A DNA stretch of 33,492 nucleotides. Source: a virus. The stretch lies in the IMG/VR virus record IMGVR_UViG_3300023179_000311, positions 1 to 33,492 of that record. One strand, written 5' to 3'. The translations under genes and the position numbers were made by a program. The notes under the pieces were generated by a model. The model did no database searches and had not been told where the DNA came from. It saw nothing but the letters and a program-made list of their open reading frames with translations. Within the stretch, counting starts at the first letter, position 1; each line of letters starts with the position of its first letter. Below, piece by piece: positions 30,339 through 33,492 of the stretch.

Positions 30339-30413
30339 TGGTTGCGGGGGGAGGATTCGCACCTCCGACCTTCGGATTATGAGCCCGACGCTCTACTACT
30401 GCGCTACCCCGCG
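30339..30413 (-). tRNA. Initiator-like tRNA-Met (CAU), with CCA encoded
   Basis: The 75-base gene folds into a cloverleaf with anticodon loop CTCATAA (CAU). The first base C1 opposes A72 without pairing, the hallmark of bacterial initiator tRNAs; acceptor, anticodon stem (TCGGG/TCCGA) and 3' end (GCAACCA) resemble E. coli tRNA-fMet. Oddities: the D stem has C11-G24 instead of A11-U24 and a G12-A23 mismatch, the D loop lacks the usual GG pair, and the T loop is TGCGAAT with G at 55. The 5' ten bases overlap the cupin gene. Confidence 0.85.
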
Positions 30414-30772
30414 ATTGAATTTTGACTATCACCTGGAAATACTCTGTAATTATCTTCAACAGAATCTGGTGTAGATACTTCTATAATTGTACCTTCTTTA
30501 ATACAAACTAATTGATGAGGCTGACAGGGGGGATTATGCCAGACATCTCCTCTCATCAATTCAACCTCATGTACAGAGGCATCTGATGTTTTGATATATC
30601 TTACAATAAAATGACCGGATAAAACCGTCCAAGTTTCATCTTTATCTTTATGAAAGTGCATGGAGAACTTTGCCCCTTCATTAAAATTAAGAAACTTACC
30701 ACAATACTTATCATTAGTTGCCCAGATTTTTTCTGAGCCCCACCCTTTTTGTACAAAACCTTCTAGTCTCAT
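30404..30772 (-). CDS. Cupin (mannose-6-phosphate isomerase-like), 122 aa
   Basis: Single-domain beta-barrel protein. The first cupin motif is GAKFSMHFHKDKDETWTVLSG (H39, H41, E46) and the second GDVWHNPPCQPHQL (H83 and H90). This is the type-II mannose-6-phosphate isomerase-like cupin found in sugar-nucleotide operons. It forms a cassette with the HldE-type kinase and transferase upstream. Its stop codon TAG consists of positions 8-10 of the tRNA gene that follows on the same strand, so RNase P would cut inside the last codons. Confidence 0.8.
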   Translation of the reverse strand: MRLEGFVQKGWGSEKIWATNDKYCGKFLNFNEGAKFSMHFHKDKDETWTVLSGHFIVRYIKTSDASVHEVELMRGDVWHNPPCQPHQLVCIKEGTIIEVSTPDSVEDNYRVFPGDSQNSIAG

Positions 30773-31515
30773 AAAATCTCTTCCATAGTTGGAGCATACG
30801 TGCCAATTTTTTGTACTGTAACAGCGCTTGCTTTATTGGCGAAAGGTATCGCAAGTTTTAAATTACCGGTTGTTAAATGAAAGTATGTAAGAGACGCTAA
30901 AAACGTGTCGCCTGCGCCACATACATCAGTTACTTCTATTAAAGGAGAAGGAAATACTTCCTCTTTATATTGAGCACCGCGCTTACCTAATGTAACAATT
31001 AATTCAGATGGCAAAGAAACAGCAAGACTAAATTCTAAACTGTTTATTTTTACAATCGCTCCTTCAAATCTTTTTAGATCTTTTTTCTTAGTGTCGACAT
31101 AAACGGGGCAATCAAAACTTTTAACTATATCTTCTACCAACTCATAAGTGACTGCACCTTTATCATAATCAGAAACAACAACAGCGTCATAATGTAATGT
31201 TTTGAAAGGAAAGATATCTACTGGTGAAGAGCATACATCACGATCAATTCGGGTAATATGATGACCGGTTCTACTATCAATTAATCTAGTTTTCTTTGAA
31301 GGCTCTTGAGTCAGCAATGTTACCACACAGCCAAGTTTTTCTAAATTATTTTGAACATTAAAGACCATACCTGGTTTTTCTTCAGAACGAAGATATTTAA
31401 AAATAGGGACTGGTGCTTCAGGGCTGATGCGATCTACAGTACCATAATGGTACTCATCAATACAGCTATCACCTATTAATAATATTTGAAATGGTTTTAG
31501 TGGAGGAGTATTCAT
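30769..31515 (-). CDS. PfkB-family sugar kinase, HldE N-domain type
   Basis: A 248-residue ribokinase-fold protein. The N-terminal GDSCIDEYHYGTVDRISPEAPVP resembles heptose-7-phosphate kinase (RfaE/HldE domain I), VSDYDKGAV matches its SDYxKG motif, and TDVCGAGDTF (D203 as catalytic base) is the PfkB signature. It is shorter than the bacterial domain (about 318), so some parts are missing. Its gene overlaps the nucleotidyltransferase gene by 47 bases; together they make up a split HldE. The sugar substrate cannot be told. Confidence 0.85.
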   Translation of the reverse strand: MNTPPLKPFQILLIGDSCIDEYHYGTVDRISPEAPVPIFKYLRSEEKPGMVFNVQNNLEKLGCVVTLLTQEPSKKTRLIDSRTGHHITRIDRDVCSSPVDIFPFKTLHYDAVVVSDYDKGAVTYELVEDIVKSFDCPVYVDTKKKDLKRFEGAIVKINSLEFSLAVSLPSELIVTLGKRGAQYKEEVFPSPLIEVTDVCGAGDTFLASLTYFHLTTGNLKLAIPFANKASAVTVQKIGTYAPTMEEIL

Positions 31516-31870
31516 CTATTCGTTCAAAAAATTCTAATCGCTTTGCGTACTGACTACCTATTACAGTTTTATCCCGCCAGTCGCTACCTACCACCATTAT
31601 AGATGGTCTAATTTGTTTTATCCACATCTCAAGCTCTTCACCACTACCAAAAATTTCTACTTCATCTACTGCCTTTAGATTAAGCAACATAGTTTTACGT
31701 TCATAGGCAGTGTGGATTGGTCTGGTTATGCCTTTTAGTTGCTTTACTCTTTCATCACTATCAATAGCAACAAATAATTTATTCCCTAAACTTTTAGCAT
31801 AATTTAGAAGAGCTAGATGACCTAAATGCAAAATATCAAAAGTACCGTTTACGAAAACTGATTTAGCCAT
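31469..31870 (-). CDS. Nucleotidyltransferase, HldE C-domain type
   Basis: A 133-residue HxGH enzyme (VNGTFDILHLGHLALL, H15 and H18) with YSSTKTISNII near the end. It is close in size and motifs to the second domain of HldE (RfaE), which adenylates heptose-1-phosphate. With the kinase gene it could make an NDP-activated sugar; the isomerase and phosphatase of the heptose pathway are not in this window. It overlaps the glycosyltransferase gene by 22 bases. Confidence 0.88.
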   Translation of the reverse strand: MAKSVFVNGTFDILHLGHLALLNYAKSLGNKLFVAIDSDERVKQLKGITRPIHTAYERKTMLLNLKAVDEVEIFGSGEELEMWIKQIRPSIMVVGSDWRDKTVIGSQYAKRLEFFERIDEYSSTKTISNIINR

Positions 31871-32589
31871 GGTAATTTGCCGTTATATTTTTCTAGAATC
31901 TTTTTGTTGCCCTCTTCAAAAAACTCTTTTGTTACTGAGCCTTCGTTACCACCGAGTCGGTAACACATTGTGTGTTTGCTTGTACAGGTATAATTTTGAT
32001 GTTTAAGTTGATCTTTAACAACTGTATAAAAACGTCTATCAGCTCCCCACCCATGATCCCATATATGACCTATTTTTCTAATAAATTCAGTTTTAAAGCA
32101 GTACGAACTAGAATCAATAAGATATGCCTGGTCATTTACCCACACCGGCCACCGACCTAAAGACTCACAATTATCATCGCAAAGATAATTTTTATCTTTA
32201 TCATAAATTTTTCTTAGCGAATAAACCCAGTCTAGGTTAAACTGTTTAATTTCACTAATCATACTTTCAACATGATAGGGTTCAAACCAATTATCTTGAT
32301 CAAGGAAAAGAATATAATCATGATTAACAAGATGACTAAATGCTGCCATTACACGATGACCATAAAAACCATTTCCCCCGGTATTATAAGGAAGGTCGAT
32401 ACGGCTTACCCTGCCACCGTTTGTAATAATATTACCTGCAAGCGTCTCATCAGTTTGCCGTGAGAACTCAGCACCATCAACAACAATCAAGCACTCAACA
32501 TTTTTATAGGTTTGACTAATAACAGATCTTACTGCATCAACTAATTCAGGAGCCCCTGTAGTGGGGATAATAACCAAAGCACTGTTCAT
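31849..32589 (-). CDS. Glycosyltransferase family 2
   Basis: A 246-residue GT-A fold protein. It starts NSALVIIPTTGAPELVDAV, typical of family 2, followed by QTYKNVECLIVVDG and YILFLDQDNWF (DxD-type metal site DQD). I place the start at ATG 32589, one base after the upstream stop; the open frame extends 11 codons upstream into the preceding gene. It is the enzyme that would transfer the sugar activated by the two HldE-like proteins, to LPS, a virion protein or DNA. Confidence 0.85.
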   Translation of the reverse strand: MNSALVIIPTTGAPELVDAVRSVISQTYKNVECLIVVDGAEFSRQTDETLAGNIITNGGRVSRIDLPYNTGGNGFYGHRVMAAFSHLVNHDYILFLDQDNWFEPYHVESMISEIKQFNLDWVYSLRKIYDKDKNYLCDDNCESLGRWPVWVNDQAYLIDSSSYCFKTEFIRKIGHIWDHGWGADRRFYTVVKDQLKHQNYTCTSKHTMCYRLGGNEGSVTKEFFEEGNKKILEKYNGKLPWLNQFS

Positions 32590-32590
32590 A

Positions 32591-33241
32591 TTAATCCCAC
32601 AATCCTCTATAATATTTACCAAATAAAATTAAACCTTTTGAAATACGATCATTATGCTTTGTGTAGCCTTCAACGTCCAAATGACTTGTATCGTTAGGAC
32701 CTTTATCCCAAGAGTACATAGTTGGTTTACCGTTTTCATCCCATGCACAAGGGGTAGATACTCTATCGACCACACCAGTGTGATACTGAGAATCCCAATC
32801 AGTCGTTAACTGTTCAAACGTCCAAATCATTTCTGCTAGGACCCAGTCCCAGCGCTTATGCCAGTTTTCATCTGTATCCCATTCATTCTCTTTTGCAGGA
32901 GCTTCTGTTGAACGAAGACCTAGACCTTCAGGTACATCTTCATCCTCTACATGAGGGGAGCCTTGTTTAGTTGCTTTGAGTTGTTTGAGGAGTGGTAGGA
33001 TAATTTGTGAAAGCGTCGTATCCATATTCCAAGTATCCCATTTATCAACTTTAACATAGTCAATCTTAGGGTGGATAGTATCTAATACTTTCTGAATACC
33101 AACACAAAAAGGCTGAAGTATATTACTCAGCCTATCAATAATTGGCTCATCATAATCAATTTCTCGCCAGAAGAATACTTTCTCAAGAATTTTGTAGGGG
33201 CTGATCCAATGGTAACGATATTTGCTTAGGTAGACTTTCAT
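32591..33241 (-). CDS. Conserved marine phage protein, 216 aa
   Basis: The start MKVYLSKYRYHWISPYKILEKVFFW is very similar to a family that I recall from T4-like cyanophages (YRYHWISPYTILEKVFxWRE) with no known function. It has two further tryptophan-rich parts (VDKWDTWNMD, WHKRWDWVLAEMIWTFEQ). It overlaps the preceding small gene by 59 bases, which is long, but the N-terminal motif supports the start. No membrane segment or enzyme motif is visible. Confidence 0.8.
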   Translation of the reverse strand: MKVYLSKYRYHWISPYKILEKVFFWREIDYDEPIIDRLSNILQPFCVGIQKVLDTIHPKIDYVKVDKWDTWNMDTTLSQIILPLLKQLKATKQGSPHVEDEDVPEGLGLRSTEAPAKENEWDTDENWHKRWDWVLAEMIWTFEQLTTDWDSQYHTGVVDRVSTPCAWDENGKPTMYSWDKGPNDTSHLDVEGYTKHNDRISKGLILFGKYYRGLWD

Positions 33242-33422
33242 TTCTTGCTTCCCAGGTTTTATTCTTTAATATAATCGATTTATCTTCTTGAACCTCAAAA
33301 TTAATTACATCATCAACACGCCAATCATGGTCAGATAAAAACTCTTCAGAAAACTGAAGCATCTTATCTTCAGAACCATCTTCAGCATCAACTACATCTA
33401 AAATATACTTTTTATCATTCAT
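33183..33422 (-). CDS. Small conserved phage protein, AbrB-like pattern, 79 aa
   Basis: The order YILDVVDAEDGSEDKMLQF, then EFLSDHDWRVDDVINFEV, then DKSIILKN matches a small family in cyanophages (LxFPxExLxxLGWxxGDxLxW...L). The pattern is reminiscent of AbrB/MazE swapped-hairpin proteins, which bind DNA, but this is tentative. It lies just after the tRNA gene and overlaps the next gene by 59 bases. Confidence 0.7.
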   Translation of the reverse strand: MNDKKYILDVVDAEDGSEDKMLQFSEEFLSDHDWRVDDVINFEVQEDKSIILKNKTWEARNESLPKQISLPLDQPLQNS

Positions 33423-33437
33423 GATATCTCCAAACTG

Positions 33438-33492
33438 TGGTGGGCCCCCTCGGAGTCGAACCGAGCACCAACGGATTATGAGTCCGCTGCTC
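33438..33492 (-). tRNA. Partial tRNA with CAU anticodon, probably tRNA-Ile2
   Basis: The visible 55 bases run from the end of the D arm to the encoded CCA. The anticodon loop is CTCATAA, the T arm is CTCGG-TTCGACT-CCGAG, and the 3' acceptor strand is GGGGCCC. G68 and G69 imply C4-G69 and C5-G68 pairs, which are determinants for lysidine synthase TilS in tRNA-Ile2; elongator tRNA-Met has U-A and A-U there. So the more likely identity is tRNA-Ile reading AUA. The 5' part lies outside the window. Confidence 0.8.

Noticed and set aside
30339-33492. The two CAU tRNAs as possible attachment sites or duplicated repeats
   Set aside because: They differ along most of their length, and no integrase or flanking repeat is present, so an att site is not supported in this phage.
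1-33492. CRISPR arrays, insertion sequences and T4 MotA middle-promoter boxes
   Set aside because: I saw no regularly spaced repeats, no transposase and no clear MotA box with proper spacing from a -10 element.

Overview
This is a dense, AT-rich stretch of the genome of a tailed bacteriophage of the T4 superfamily, probably a marine myovirus. Every protein gene is read from the minus strand, so the order of transcription runs from high to low coordinates. Start and stop codons usually touch or overlap (ATGA, TAATG), and no gap exceeds about 70 bases. The T4-type replication set (gene 43 polymerase, UvsX, gene 41 helicase, gene 61 primase), class I ribonucleotide reductase, and exact T4-type late promoter boxes (TATAAATA) support this placement. 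A spanin pair with an outer-membrane lipoprotein points to a Gram-negative host. ThyX in place of ThyA, and several small families that I recall from cyanophages and pelagiphages, point to a marine host. The exact host cannot be read from this window.

Layout, in transcription order. (1) 33492-30339: the 3' part of a CAU tRNA that looks like tRNA-Ile2, two conserved phage proteins, a sugar cassette (family 2 glycosyltransferase, HldE-type nucleotidyltransferase, HldE-type kinase, cupin), and an initiator-like tRNA whose 5' end overlaps the cupin gene. (2) 30303-24577: the replication core, with DNA polymerase, an exported staphylococcal-type nuclease, UvsX behind its own promoter, a small conserved protein and the replicative helicase. 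(3) 24581-21763: small genes in short transcription units with clear promoters and terminators, including an HExxH putative metallopeptidase behind a late promoter and a winged-helix regulator. (4) 21740-9265: a late virion block. It starts at late promoter boxes and contains a putative nuclease-fold protein, a protein with a capsid-targeting-like N-terminus and nucleic-acid-ligase-like motifs, fibre-like proteins, a nucleotidyltransferase, a Dps-like ferritin, several basic virion modules, a lipoprotein and a coiled-coil membrane protein. (5) 9255-1: primase, ThyX, spanins, NrdA, a glutamine-amidotransferase-like protein, NrdB, dCMP deaminase, a TagD-like cytidylyltransferase, small zinc-ribbon proteins, a GIY-YIG protein and a coiled-coil membrane protein, ending in a small promoter-led unit at the window edge.

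How it works together. NrdA/NrdB, dCMP deaminase and ThyX supply deoxynucleotides, in particular dTMP, to the polymerase-helicase-primase-UvsX machinery. Host-type promoters (TTGNNN-17-TATAAT) drive the replication and small-gene units, while TATAAATA boxes drive the virion block and the metallopeptidase. The most unusual signals are a putative packaged ligase-like enzyme next to a possible nuclease-fold protein, a phage Dps in the virion operon, a structurally odd initiator tRNA fused to the end of a coding gene, promoters placed directly on start codons or on terminator-like hairpins, and a split HldE-type sugar-activation cassette.
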